Of a stretch of 14,490 nt of DNA, positions 6,222-13,497 are shown in pieces. Position numbers and translations under genes: made by a program. Where the stretch lies: assembly GCA_050115015.1 (NCBI GenBank), contig JASFRI010000061.1, positions 1 to 14,490 on the forward strand. Direction: 5' to 3'. Numbering within the stretch: the stretch's first letter is position 1; the number at the start of each line of letters is the position of its first letter. The notes under the pieces were generated by a model. It had not been told where the DNA came from. It saw nothing but the letters and a program-made list of their open reading frames with translations, and searched no databases. The DNA is from JASFRI01 sp050115015 (GTDB lineage Bacteria > Acidobacteriota > Polarisedimenticolia > CBDVAL01).

Positions 6222-7426
6222 CACGCACCTCCTCCCCCCGCCGCCCGGGGCGGCACTCCGGGCAGGCGCCCTGCCCCGCCATCCCGGTTTCCGCGACCGC
6301 GCGCCTCCATCAGGATACGCTCCCGCAGGGCGGCGATCCCCTCGCCGGAGCGCGCGGAGACCAGGAGCGCATCCGGCTGCAGCCGCAGCGCCCGCTCGCG
6401 CACCCCCGGAGCGGCGCGGTCGACCTTGTTGCACACGAGCTGTTCGACACGATCCGCCAGCCCCAGGTCGGCGAGCACCGCCCGGGTCGTCTCCATCTGG
6501 GCCTCGTGGTCGGGATGGGACAGGTCGACGACGTGCAGCAGCAGGTCCGCGTCCACCGCCTCCTGCAGCGTCGACCGGAAGGAGGCGACGAGGGCGTGCG
6601 GGAGCTTGCGGACGAAGCCTACCGTGTCGGCGAGGAGGATCGGCGTCCCTCCCGCCGCCGGCATCCGCCGCACGAGGGGATCGAGCGTCGCGAAGAGCCG
6701 ATCCTCGGCCAGCCCCCGGGCGCCGGTGAGCACGTTGAGCAGCGTCGTCTTGCCCGTGTTCGTGTAGCCCACCAGCGCGGCGCGGAAGCTCCCGCGACGC
6801 CGCTTCCGGCGCTCCCTGCGGGCGCGATCGATCCCGTCGAGCTGCCGCTGCAGGTGGCCGATGCGCTTCCGGACGAGCCGGCGGTCGAGCTCCAGCTGCT
6901 TCTCGCCCACGCCGCGCACGCCGATGCCGCCCACCTGCCGGGAGAGGTGGGACCAGCGGCGCGTCAGGCGAGGCAGCAGGTAACGGAGCTGCGCCAGATC
7001 GACCTGGATGCGGGCCTCGCGGCTGCGCGCGCGCCGGGCGAAGATGTCGAGGATGAGCCCGGAGCGGTCCACGATGCGGGCGCCCACCTGTTGCTCCAGC
7101 TTGTGGGACTGCGCCGGGGAGAGGTCATCGTCGAAGACCACGAGCTCCGCGCCCGTACGGCGCACCTCCTCCTCGAGAGCCTCCGCCTTGCCGCGACCGA
7201 TGAACGTCGAGGCATCCGGCCGGTCCCGCTCCACGACGAGGCGGGACACCTCCCGCCCGCCGGCGGTATGGAGGAGGGAGCCCAGCTCGTCGAGATGCTC
7301 CTCCAGCTCGGCCCGGCTGCCGCCCCGCAGGACGACGCCGACGAGCACCGCGCGCTCGGGATCACCGGGAAGGGAAGGGTTGCGCATCTCGTGGTCGGGT
7401 GCCGTCCGGGCGCTCCGGTATCCCAT
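6221..7426 (-). CDS. hflX: GTPase HflX (ribosome-splitting factor)
   Basis: The protein is up to 401 aa. The N-terminal domain has the HflX signature (DASTFIGRGKAEAL at 71-84, FDDDLSPAQ 98-106, DRSGLILDIFARRA 120-133) and a coiled, basic linker (QVGGIGVRGVGEKQLE, 164-179, through about 212). The G domain follows: P-loop GYTNTGKTT (220-228), LFATLDP switch I (244-250), DTVGF (267-271), NKVD (333-336) and SAR (357-359). HflX binds the 50S subunit and dissociates stalled ribosomes, and in several bacteria affects heat or antibiotic stress survival. The P-loop has T where most HflX have A, and ends in T not S; both are conservative. The start is uncertain: ATG 7426 lies 11 nt past the trx stop, ATG 7387 just before the conserved region; neither has a strong ribosome site. 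A Gly/Arg/Pro-rich tail (after about 376) is non-conserved. Confidence 0.94.
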   Translation of the reverse strand: MGYRSARTAPDHEMRNPSLPGDPERAVLVGVVLRGGSRAELEEHLDELGSLLHTAGGREVSRLVVERDRPDASTFIGRGKAEALEEEVRRTGAELVVFDDDLSPAQSHKLEQQVGARIVDRSGLILDIFARRARSREARIQVDLAQLRYLLPRLTRRWSHLSRQVGGIGVRGVGEKQLELDRRLVRKRIGHLQRQLDGIDRARRERRKRRRGSFRAALVGYTNTGKTTLLNVLTGARGLAEDRLFATLDPLVRRMPAAGGTPILLADTVGFVRKLPHALVASFRSTLQEAVDADLLLHVVDLSHPDHEAQMETTRAVLADLGLADRVEQLVCNKVDRAAPGVRERALRLQPDALLVSARSGEGIAALRERILMEARGRGNRDGGAGRLPGVPPRAAGGGGA

Positions 7427-7437
7427 GCCGGCGGGCT

Positions 7438-7761
7438 TCAGAGAACGCGTGCGATGTGTTCCTCGATCTTCTGACGAGCGGCGTTGCCGACGATCTGGTC
7501 CGCCACCTGCCCACCTTTCAGGAAGAGCAGCGTCGGCACGGAGAGCACGCCGTACTGCATCGCGGTGCGCTGGGCTTCCTCCACGTCGATCTTGGCCACC
7601 TTGAGGCGGCCGTCATAGGCCTCGGCGAGATCCTCGACCACGGGCGCCAGCAGCTTGCAGGGACCGCACCAGGCCGCCGTGAAGTCGATCATCACGGGAC
7701 GCTCGCTCTCCAGCACCTCCCGCTGGAAGTTGCCGTCGTTGACGTGTACCACCTTGCTCAT
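7438..7761 (-). CDS. trxA: Thioredoxin
   Basis: The protein is 107 aa, the size of a classical single-domain thioredoxin, with no signal peptide, so it is cytoplasmic. The redox site is WCGPC (C32, C35), the buried aspartate region is VMIDFTAAWC, and the cis-proline is P76 in VLSVPTLLFLKGGQV; all positions agree with Escherichia coli thioredoxin numbering. It reduces disulfides in ribonucleotide reductase, peroxiredoxins and similar clients. ATG at 7761 is preceded by GAGGGAG with 5-nt spacing; the frame runs further upstream but without thioredoxin similarity. It is first in the trx-hflX-ddl operon and is served by the promoter at 7823-7852. The symbol trxA is used for the general thioredoxin; other paralogues may exist elsewhere in the genome. 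Confidence 0.96.
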   Translation of the reverse strand: MSKVVHVNDGNFQREVLESERPVMIDFTAAWCGPCKLLAPVVEDLAEAYDGRLKVAKIDVEEAQRTAMQYGVLSVPTLLFLKGGQVADQIVGNAARQKIEEHIARVL

Positions 7762-7822
7762 GGGCTCCCTCTCGGCCGGCCCGCGGGGAGGGCCGGAACC
7801 CGCCTCTCGGCGCGACCTGCGG

Positions 7823-7852
7823 ATTGTATGGCACCGGTCTCGGGCCCCGCAA
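7823..7852 (-). promoter_or_regulatory. Candidate promoter for trx-hflX-ddl
   Basis: On the minus strand TTGCGG (7852-7847) and a good -10 box TACAAT (7828-7823) are separated by 18 nt. The predicted start is near 7816, giving a leader of about 55 nt before the thioredoxin ATG. No comparable promoter was seen for the divergent zinc-ribbon genes at 7920. Confidence 0.5.
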
Positions 7853-7919
7853 GCGCGCCCGCGGCGGCACCTCCCGGCCGGCTTGCCGCGCCTCCGGCCG
7901 GAGCCTACGATTCCCCCCG

Positions 7920-8591
7920 ATGACGCGATGTCCACAGTGCGGCGCCGAGGTGTCGGTTCCCGAACAGGAGCTGCATCCCACGTGTCCGTTCTGCGGCACC
8001 GCGTTTCTCCTGGTCGGCGGCACGGCCTCCGCGCGCTTCCTGGTGCCCGCCGCGGCGGACCGCCGGACCCTGCGGGACGTGATCCGTGACCGTCTGGCCC
8101 GGTCGGCGGTCGGGGGCGGCCACGAGCCCGACCTGACGGTCTACTACTTTCCGTTCCGGCGGACCGCCGACGGGAGGTTCCGGCCGGCGTTCCAGAGCCA
8201 TGTGCCGGAGCTGATGGGCTTCCGCATGCCGGGGTCGGACTGGAAGCGCTTCCGCGAGGACCTGGTCGCGGACGATGCGGTGGTCCTCGAGCCGGAGACG
8301 GAGGAAGCCGCGGACGCCGTCATCCTCCACTACCCCATCGCCCGCGCCGCGGCCACCGACGGCGAGTGGGTGCTCTGGATCGACGCGGCCCGCGGGCAGG
8401 TGCTGGCGGAGGACCTCGGGGACCTCCGGCCGGGCCCCCGTCCCCTTCCCCCCCGGCTGCTCCTGGCGGTGGCGGCGACCTACTTCGGCAGCCTGCTCCT
8501 CCTGCCGCTCCCCTGGTCCGTAACCGCCGCCGGAGCGGCGACACCGTTCCTGTACCGCTGGGGCGCGCGTCTGCTCCGCGAGACGTCATGA
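7920..8591 (+). CDS. Zinc-ribbon membrane-anchored protein A (unknown function)
   Basis: The protein is 223 aa. It starts with a zinc ribbon made of two CxxC pairs (C4-C7 CPQC, C22-C25 CPFC). Next come ARFLVPAAADRRTLRDVIRDRLA (38-60) and the strand motif DLTVYYFPFRR (71-81), then a second strand pair VILHYPIARAA (134-144) and EWVLWIDAARGQVLAEDL (149-166). A hydrophobic region (about 178-212) gives one or two C-terminal membrane segments, so the ribbon domain would face the cytoplasm. The order of elements repeats in the next gene, so the two are probably paralogues. I cannot assign a function. ATG at 7920 directly precedes the ribbon but has no visible Shine-Dalgarno sequence, which could mean a leaderless or weakly translated message. 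It overlaps gene B by 4 nt (ATGA). Confidence 0.8.
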   Translation: MTRCPQCGAEVSVPEQELHPTCPFCGTAFLLVGGTASARFLVPAAADRRTLRDVIRDRLARSAVGGGHEPDLTVYYFPFRRTADGRFRPAFQSHVPELMGFRMPGSDWKRFREDLVADDAVVLEPETEEAADAVILHYPIARAAATDGEWVLWIDAARGQVLAEDLGDLRPGPRPLPPRLLLAVAATYFGSLLLLPLPWSVTAAGAATPFLYRWGARLLRETS

Positions 8592-9655
8592 AGACGCCGG
8601 CGCCGTTCGTCTGCTCGCGGTGCGGCGGCGGCCTGGGGGTGCGGGAGGGCTCCAGGATCGGCCGGTGCGGACACTGCGGCACCTCCTACCTGGCGCGGTT
8701 CACCGGGGACGAGCCTCGCTATCTCCTTCCCCCCGCCCTGGACGAGCGGGCCCTCGGCGCCCGGGTGCGCGCCCTGCTCCACGCCGACGAGGCGCCGGAG
8801 GACCTGCCACGCCGGGCGAGGCTCCTGTCCTCCGATCTCTTCCTCGTACCTTACTGGCGGGTGCAGGCCACGGTGGTGGGGCGCCTGCAGGGGACGCGGG
8901 AGGTGCGGCGGAGCGTGCACGAGCCGGACCTCGAGAGGGACGGCGCGGGCTTCGCACTCTACGGCGGAAAGACCCGGGTGGTCCGCACCGAGGAGGTGGA
9001 CAAGCCGATCCGGGAGATCTGGGGGGCCACCCTTTCGGCGTGTCCGGCGGACGATCTGGGCATCCCGACGCTATCGCCGCTGCGCCAGCGGAGCGCCGGC
9101 ATGCTGGTCTCCCGGAAGCTGGGCTCCCTTCCGGGACTGCGCTTCTTCGATCGGACCGCGTTCGATCAGGGCAAGGTCCTCGACGTGATGGTCCCGAGCG
9201 CCACCGCGGAGGCGGGCGCGGAGGTCCTGTTCCGCCGCTTCATCGAGACCCGTGGCGTGGACGTGGACGGGAAGCGGATCCGCTACCTCAGGCTCCAGAG
9301 ACGCCGCTATCTCCTCTACTACCCCGTGCAGGTCGTGCGGTTCCGGTACCGGGAGCGGATCTACCGTGTGGTCCTCGACGCGCACCAGGGAAGCGTCATC
9401 CACGCGCAGCTTCCCACGGCGCCCCGCCAGGTCCTGGCCGCGGTGATGGGTCTCGTCTTCGCCGCCGCCGTCCTGACCGCGCTGCCCCTCCGCCTCGTCC
9501 TGGCGCCGCCGGCGGGCATGGCGGAACTCGCGGGGCTCGCGGCGGAACCCCGCTTCTGGGGGGCGATGGCGGTGGTGAGCGCGGGCATGGTCGTGGCCGC
9601 CCGTCAGGCCCTCGATCACCTCCGGCTGCCCGGAGAGAAGGTGGTGCGGGGATGA
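8588..9655 (+). CDS. Zinc-ribbon membrane-anchored protein B (unknown function)
   Basis: The protein is 355 aa. The N-terminal zinc ribbon has C9-C12 (CSRC) and C27-C30 (CGHC). The following PRYLLPPALDERALGARVRALL (43-64) aligns with protein A's RFLVPAAADRRTLRDVIRDRL, and DLFLVPYWRVQA (83-94) with its DLTVYYFPFRR. The middle (about 100-235) is longer than in A. RYLLYYPVQVVRFRYRERIYRVVLDAHQGSVIHAQLP (240-276) again matches A's second strand pair. Two hydrophobic segments (about 280-307 and 322-338) end the protein. ATG at 8588 overlaps the stop of gene A (ATGA), and its own stop overlaps the start of gene C the same way, so all three should be made from one message in linked amounts. No enzyme motif is visible. 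It could scaffold a membrane complex or bind nucleic acid or metal through the ribbon; these are guesses. Confidence 0.82.
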   Translation: MKTPAPFVCSRCGGGLGVREGSRIGRCGHCGTSYLARFTGDEPRYLLPPALDERALGARVRALLHADEAPEDLPRRARLLSSDLFLVPYWRVQATVVGRLQGTREVRRSVHEPDLERDGAGFALYGGKTRVVRTEEVDKPIREIWGATLSACPADDLGIPTLSPLRQRSAGMLVSRKLGSLPGLRFFDRTAFDQGKVLDVMVPSATAEAGAEVLFRRFIETRGVDVDGKRIRYLRLQRRRYLLYYPVQVVRFRYRERIYRVVLDAHQGSVIHAQLPTAPRQVLAAVMGLVFAAAVLTALPLRLVLAPPAGMAELAGLAAEPRFWGAMAVVSAGMVVAARQALDHLRLPGEKVVRG

Positions 9656-10194
9656 CCGGCTCCCTCCGCCTCGTGCCGCTGGTCTGCCCGACCTGCGGGG
9701 ACGACCTTCCCGCCCTGGAGGATGACGTCGCGTTCGCCTGCGGGAGGTGTCGGGTCGGGCTGGAGCTCGCGGACCGCGGTCTGCAGCCGAGGGCCCTGCG
9801 CCTGGTCGCCGGCGCCGGACGGCCGGGGGGCTTTCACCTGCCGTTCTGGGAGCTCGACGCCGGAACCCGAGTCCCCGCCTTCAACACGCGGGAGGTCCTC
9901 TCCCTCGCCCGCCGCTTCAGCGGCCGCACCCTCCCCCTGGACCGTCCCGGGAGGCGGATCCGCCTGGTGGGCGCCTCGCTCCCCTCGGGGGAGGCGGTCC
10001 GGGTCGCACGGTTCCTGGGGCTGCGGCGGGCCGGGACCGCGGGGAGGCCGGCCCTGCTGGCGGTGCCGTTCATCGACGGGGGGAGCCACCTGAGGGACCT
10101 CTGCACCGGGGCCCGCCTGTACCGCGAGACGATCGATCGCTGCGACGCGCTGGTCCGCGCGGCGTGCCTTGACAGGGCCGCGACCACCACGTAA
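9652..10194 (+). CDS. Zinc-ribbon soluble protein C (unknown function)
   Basis: The protein is 180 aa. A zinc ribbon with C12-C15 (CPTC) and C30-C33 (CGRC) opens it, followed by FHLPFWELDAG (61-71), the counterpart of the P-[FY]-[WR] strand motif of proteins A and B, and later LLAVPFIDGGSHLRDLCTGARLY (135-157). There is no membrane segment, unlike A and B, so it may be the soluble subunit of a membrane assembly formed by the other two. Two further cysteines (C151, C164) lie outside the ribbon, plus C172. The ATG at 9652 overlaps the stop of gene B by 4 nt; a GGGG run precedes it. The TTGACA of a possible larC promoter lies in its last codons. I do not recognise the family. The paralogy with A and B is my reading of motif order and needs profile comparison. 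Confidence 0.75.
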   Translation: MTGSLRLVPLVCPTCGDDLPALEDDVAFACGRCRVGLELADRGLQPRALRLVAGAGRPGGFHLPFWELDAGTRVPAFNTREVLSLARRFSGRTLPLDRPGRRIRLVGASLPSGEAVRVARFLGLRRAGTAGRPALLAVPFIDGGSHLRDLCTGARLYRETIDRCDALVRAACLDRAATTT

Positions 10195-10197
10195 CCT
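10169..10197 (+). promoter_or_regulatory. Candidate promoter for larC-metG-tatD
   Basis: A perfect TTGACA (10169-10174) and a weak -10 TAACCT (10192-10197) are separated by 17 nt, inside the end of zinc-ribbon gene C. The predicted start near 10204 leaves a leader of about 127 nt. Read-through from the zinc-ribbon genes is the alternative, as no terminator separates them. Confidence 0.35.
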
Positions 10198-10330
10198 CCG
10201 ACGGTCCGTCAACCCCGAGCCCGCAGGACCGAACCCGCATGCGCTCCCGTGTCTCCTTGCCGTCCCGCCGCGCCGTGCCGCGGCCGTCCCGTCCCGCGAC
10301 CCGGCGGCGGTTGGCGCTCCCGGGACGACC

Positions 10331-11557
10331 GTGAAGGTGCTCTACTTCGACTGCTTCGCCGGTGCCAGCGGCGACATGATCGTCGGGGCGCTCGCCGACC
10401 TCGGAGCCGACCGTCGCGCCGCCCGCGCCGCCCTGGCGTCCCTCGAGATCCCGGGCCTCCGGGTCACCTTCGGCAGGGCGGAGCGCCACGGGCTGCGGGC
10501 CGCGAAGTTCCGGATCCGCGCTCCCGGTCCGCAGCCGCACCGGAGCCTGCGCGCGATCCGCCGTCTCCTCCGCCGGGCATCGATCTCCCCCGCCGCGAGA
10601 CGGCTGGCGGACGGGATCTTCCGCAGGATCGCGGAGGTGGAGGCGACGATCCACGCGGTGCCGGTGGACCGGGTGCACCTGCACGAGGTGGGCGCGATCG
10701 ACTCCATCGCCGACGTGGTGGCCGCCTGCGTCCTGCTCGACGACCTGGGTGCGGACCGGGTGGTGGTCTCCGAGCTCCCCCTCGGGGGCGGGACGGTCCG
10801 CGCCGCCCACGGAGTGCTGCCGGTCCCGGCTCCGGCCACGCTGGCCCTCTTGAAGGGGGTTCCCGTGCGCAGCGGTCCCGTGGCAACCGAGCTGGTGACC
10901 CCCACCGGCGCCGCGGTGCTGACCGCGGCTGCCGACGCGTTCGGGGAGATGCCACCGCTCCGTCCCCGGCGCAGCGGCCTGGGCGCCGGGGACCGGGATC
11001 TCGCGGAGCTGCCGAACCTCCTGCGGGTGATCGAGGGGGAAACGGGGGCCGCGCCCGGGGAGACGGTGCTGGTGGTAGAGGCGAACCTCGACGACCTGAA
11101 CCCCCAGGTGTACGGCCACCTCCGGGAGCGGCTGATGGCGGCCGGTGGGCTGGACGTGTTCTACACCGCCGTCCAGATGAAGAAGGACCGGCCCGGAACC
11201 CAGGTGACGGTGCTGTGCCGTGAGGAGGCCCTGAACGGGGTCGCGGAGGCGCTCTTCCGGGAGAGCACGACCATCGGGATCCGCTGGCAGCGAGCGATGC
11301 GGCGGGAGCTGGCGCGGGAGGAGGTCCGGGTGCGCCTGCCCGGGGGCACCGTCCGGCTCAAGGTCTCGCGCCTCGGCGACGAGGTCACCCGGGTCGCCCC
11401 GGAGTACGATGACTGCCGGGAGCTGGCCCGCCGGTCCGGGGTCCCGCTCCGGGAGGTGCTGGACGCCGCCGCGCGGGCCTTCGGTGGCGTCGCGCGCCCG
11501 GCGGCCACGCGCCGTACCCGGCCGGAGCGCGGCAAGACGAGGCGGAGAGGACGATGA
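10331..11557 (+). CDS. larC: Nickel pincer cofactor biosynthesis protein LarC
   Basis: The protein is 408 aa, the length of a full LarC1-LarC2 fusion in one frame. LarC inserts nickel into the pyridinium-bisthiocarboxylate mononucleotide in a CTP-dependent cyclometallation, the last step of the cofactor of lactate racemase and related enzymes. Signatures are KVLYFDCFAGASGDM (2-16), VHLHEVGAIDSIADV (115-129), VSELPLGGGTVRAAHG, ELVTPTGAAVL, and in the C-terminal part VEANLDDLNPQVYGHL, YTAVQMKKDRPGTQVTVLC and a Thr/Thr/Ile ATP-grasp-like TTIGIRW stretch. The GTG at 10331 begins exactly at the conserved start; the frame extends back to 10169 but with unrelated sequence and no good ribosome site (only GGGA lies before the GTG). 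Lactobacillus makes LarC by a programmed frameshift; here the frame is continuous. larB, larE and larA are not in this window. It overlaps metG by 4 nt. Confidence 0.93.
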   Translation: MKVLYFDCFAGASGDMIVGALADLGADRRAARAALASLEIPGLRVTFGRAERHGLRAAKFRIRAPGPQPHRSLRAIRRLLRRASISPAARRLADGIFRRIAEVEATIHAVPVDRVHLHEVGAIDSIADVVAACVLLDDLGADRVVVSELPLGGGTVRAAHGVLPVPAPATLALLKGVPVRSGPVATELVTPTGAAVLTAAADAFGEMPPLRPRRSGLGAGDRDLAELPNLLRVIEGETGAAPGETVLVVEANLDDLNPQVYGHLRERLMAAGGLDVFYTAVQMKKDRPGTQVTVLCREEALNGVAEALFRESTTIGIRWQRAMRRELAREEVRVRLPGGTVRLKVSRLGDEVTRVAPEYDDCRELARRSGVPLREVLDAAARAFGGVARPAATRRTRPERGKTRRRGR

Positions 11558-13497
11558 GCGAGTCCCGTGCACGAAGACCGTACTACGTGACGACACCGAT
11601 CTACTACGTCAACGACCGGCCCCACATCGGCCACACCTACACCACGGTGGTGGGCGACGTCCTGGCGCGCTACCACCGCATGCTCGGGGAGGACGTCCAC
11701 TACCTGACCGGGACCGACGAGCACGGCCAGAAGCTGGAACGGGCCGCGAGGAAGGCCGGGATCCCGCCGCGGGAGCTCTGCGATCGCAACGCGGCGCGCT
11801 TCCGGGATCTGTGGAAGCTGCTGGAGATCACGAACGACGACTTCATCCGCACCACCGAGGAGCGCCACCGTCGCGGGGTCGAGCTGCTGTTCCGGACGAT
11901 CCGGGACAAGGGGGACATCTACCTCGACAACTACACGGGCTTCTACTGCACGGGTTGCGAGGCGATGTACCCGGCCGCGCAGGTGCGGGACGGCGTCTGC
12001 CCGGATCAAGGGCATCCCGTCGAGCAGGTCGACGAGCCCTCTTACTTCTTCCGCCTCTCGCGATACCAGGAGCCCCTCCTGGAGCACTACCGGAAGCACC
12101 CGGAGTTCGTCCTGCCGGAGACCCGGCGGAACGAGGTCGTGGCGTTCGTCGAGGGCGGGCTCCGGGACCTGAGCATCAGCCGGACGACCTTCTCCTGGGG
12201 TATCCCGGTTCCCGACGACCCCGGACACGTGATCTACGTCTGGTTCGACGCCCTCTCGAACTACATGACGGCGCTCGGCTACGGCGGGGACGGGGCGGCC
12301 TACCGGCGCTTCTGGCCCGCCCAGGTGCACCTGGTCGGCAAGGACATCCTGCGCTTCCACGCCGTCTACTGGCCGGCGTTCCTGCTCTCCGCCGGGCTCC
12401 CCCTGCCGGAGCACATCCTCGGCCACGGCTGGTGGCTTCAGGACGCGGCGAAGATGTCCAAGTCCTTCGGGAACGTCGTCCGGGCGGAGCCCCTGGTGGA
12501 GGCCTTCGGCGTCGACCCGGTGCGCTACTTCCTGCTCCGGGACATGGTCTTCGGCCAGGATGCCTCCTACTCCGACGAGGCCCTGGTGGACCGGATCAAC
12601 GCCGACCTGGCGAACGACCTGGGGAACCTCTCCCATCGTCTGCTGACCATGGTGGAGAAGTACCGGGAGGGGAGGCTTCCGGGCCCCGGGGATCGGGGGG
12701 AGGACGAGTCCGCCGTCGCCGGCAGCGCTCGCCGGGCCGCGGAGGGCTTCCGGACGGGGTTCGACCGCTACCAGTTCGACCGCGGCCTGGCCGCGATCTG
12801 GGAGCTGGTCGGCGAGCTGAACCGCTATGTGGTGCGGAACGAGCCCTGGAAGCTGGCCGCGGACGACGCGGCGGACCGCCTCGATGCCGTGCTCCATCAC
12901 TGTGCCCAGGGCCTGGCGCTCGTCGCCCGACTGGTCACGCCGGTGATGCCCGAGCGGGCCCAGGCGCTCTGGGAGGCGGTGGGGGGGAAGGGCGCCGCCG
13001 CGGACGGGGGGTTCCCGTCGGGAGAGCTGGATCTGCTGGAGGCCGGGAGCCGTGTGCGCCGCGGCGAGGCGCTGTTTCCCCGGATCGACAAGTCGACGTA
13101 CTTTCGCGACAAGGAGGACGGCATGGAGGAGAAGGGGAAGGCCCCCGCGACGCCGGAGGCGGCGGAGGGGGACGACCGTATCGACATCGAGCGGTTCATG
13201 AGCGTGGACCTCCGCGTGGGCCTGGTCGCGGTGGCGGAGAAGGTCGAGGGGGCGGACAAGCTGCTGCGGCTGGAGGTCGATCTCGGCTCCGAGCGCCGTC
13301 AGATCGTCGCCGGCATCGCGCTGAAGTACGCCCCCGAGGACCTGCTGGGCAAGCGGATCGTCATCGTGGCCAACCTGAAGCCCGCGAAGCTGCGGGGGGT
13401 CGAGTCGCAGGGGATGCTGCTCGCGGCGGACGCCGGCGACGGGCCGGCGGTGGTCACCTTCGAGGAGCCCGTGGCGCCAGGCACCCGCGTCCGGTGA
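11554..13497 (+). CDS. metG: Methionyl-tRNA synthetase with C-terminal tRNA-binding domain
   Basis: The protein is 647 aa and charges tRNA-Met. The class I core is clear: YYVTTPIYYVNDRPHIGH with HIGH at 24-27, the TGTDEHGQK block, ISRTTFSWGIPVP, and KMSKS at 300-304. The anticodon-binding helical domain runs to about 510. A charged linker leads to an EMAP/Trbp111-type OB-fold tRNA-binding domain (about 542-647: DLRVGLVAVAEKVEGADKLL, GIALKYAPEDLLGKRIVIVANLKP) that allows dimerisation. The zinc knuckle insert has C132, C135 and C149, but the fourth position (149+3), Cys or His in relatives, is Q152 (CPDQGHPVE); H154 could substitute. ATG at 11554 overlaps the larC stop (ATGA) and has GGAGAGG upstream; the stop overlaps the tatD GTG. 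Confidence 0.97.
   Translation: MSESRARRPYYVTTPIYYVNDRPHIGHTYTTVVGDVLARYHRMLGEDVHYLTGTDEHGQKLERAARKAGIPPRELCDRNAARFRDLWKLLEITNDDFIRTTEERHRRGVELLFRTIRDKGDIYLDNYTGFYCTGCEAMYPAAQVRDGVCPDQGHPVEQVDEPSYFFRLSRYQEPLLEHYRKHPEFVLPETRRNEVVAFVEGGLRDLSISRTTFSWGIPVPDDPGHVIYVWFDALSNYMTALGYGGDGAAYRRFWPAQVHLVGKDILRFHAVYWPAFLLSAGLPLPEHILGHGWWLQDAAKMSKSFGNVVRAEPLVEAFGVDPVRYFLLRDMVFGQDASYSDEALVDRINADLANDLGNLSHRLLTMVEKYREGRLPGPGDRGEDESAVAGSARRAAEGFRTGFDRYQFDRGLAAIWELVGELNRYVVRNEPWKLAADDAADRLDAVLHHCAQGLALVARLVTPVMPERAQALWEAVGGKGAAADGGFPSGELDLLEAGSRVRRGEALFPRIDKSTYFRDKEDGMEEKGKAPATPEAAEGDDRIDIERFMSVDLRVGLVAVAEKVEGADKLLRLEVDLGSERRQIVAGIALKYAPEDLLGKRIVIVANLKPAKLRGVESQGMLLAADAGDGPAVVTFEEPVAPGTRVR

Noticed and set aside
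7877..7906. Repeated CCGGCCGG palindromes upstream of the zinc-ribbon genes
   Set aside because: Such GC-only palindromes are expected by chance in this base composition and do not line up with promoter boxes.
10070..11596. A 508-codon minus-strand open frame
   Set aside because: It is the antisense shadow of larC, with Arg/Gly/Pro-rich non-protein-like composition.
11161..12900. A 579-codon minus-strand open frame
   Set aside because: It lies opposite larC and metG, both certain, and has no recognisable domain.
11409..13493. Upstream part of a 964-codon plus-strand frame leading into TatD
   Set aside because: It overlaps metG in another frame and gives Gly/Arg/Pro-rich shadow sequence; TatD similarity starts only at 13494.
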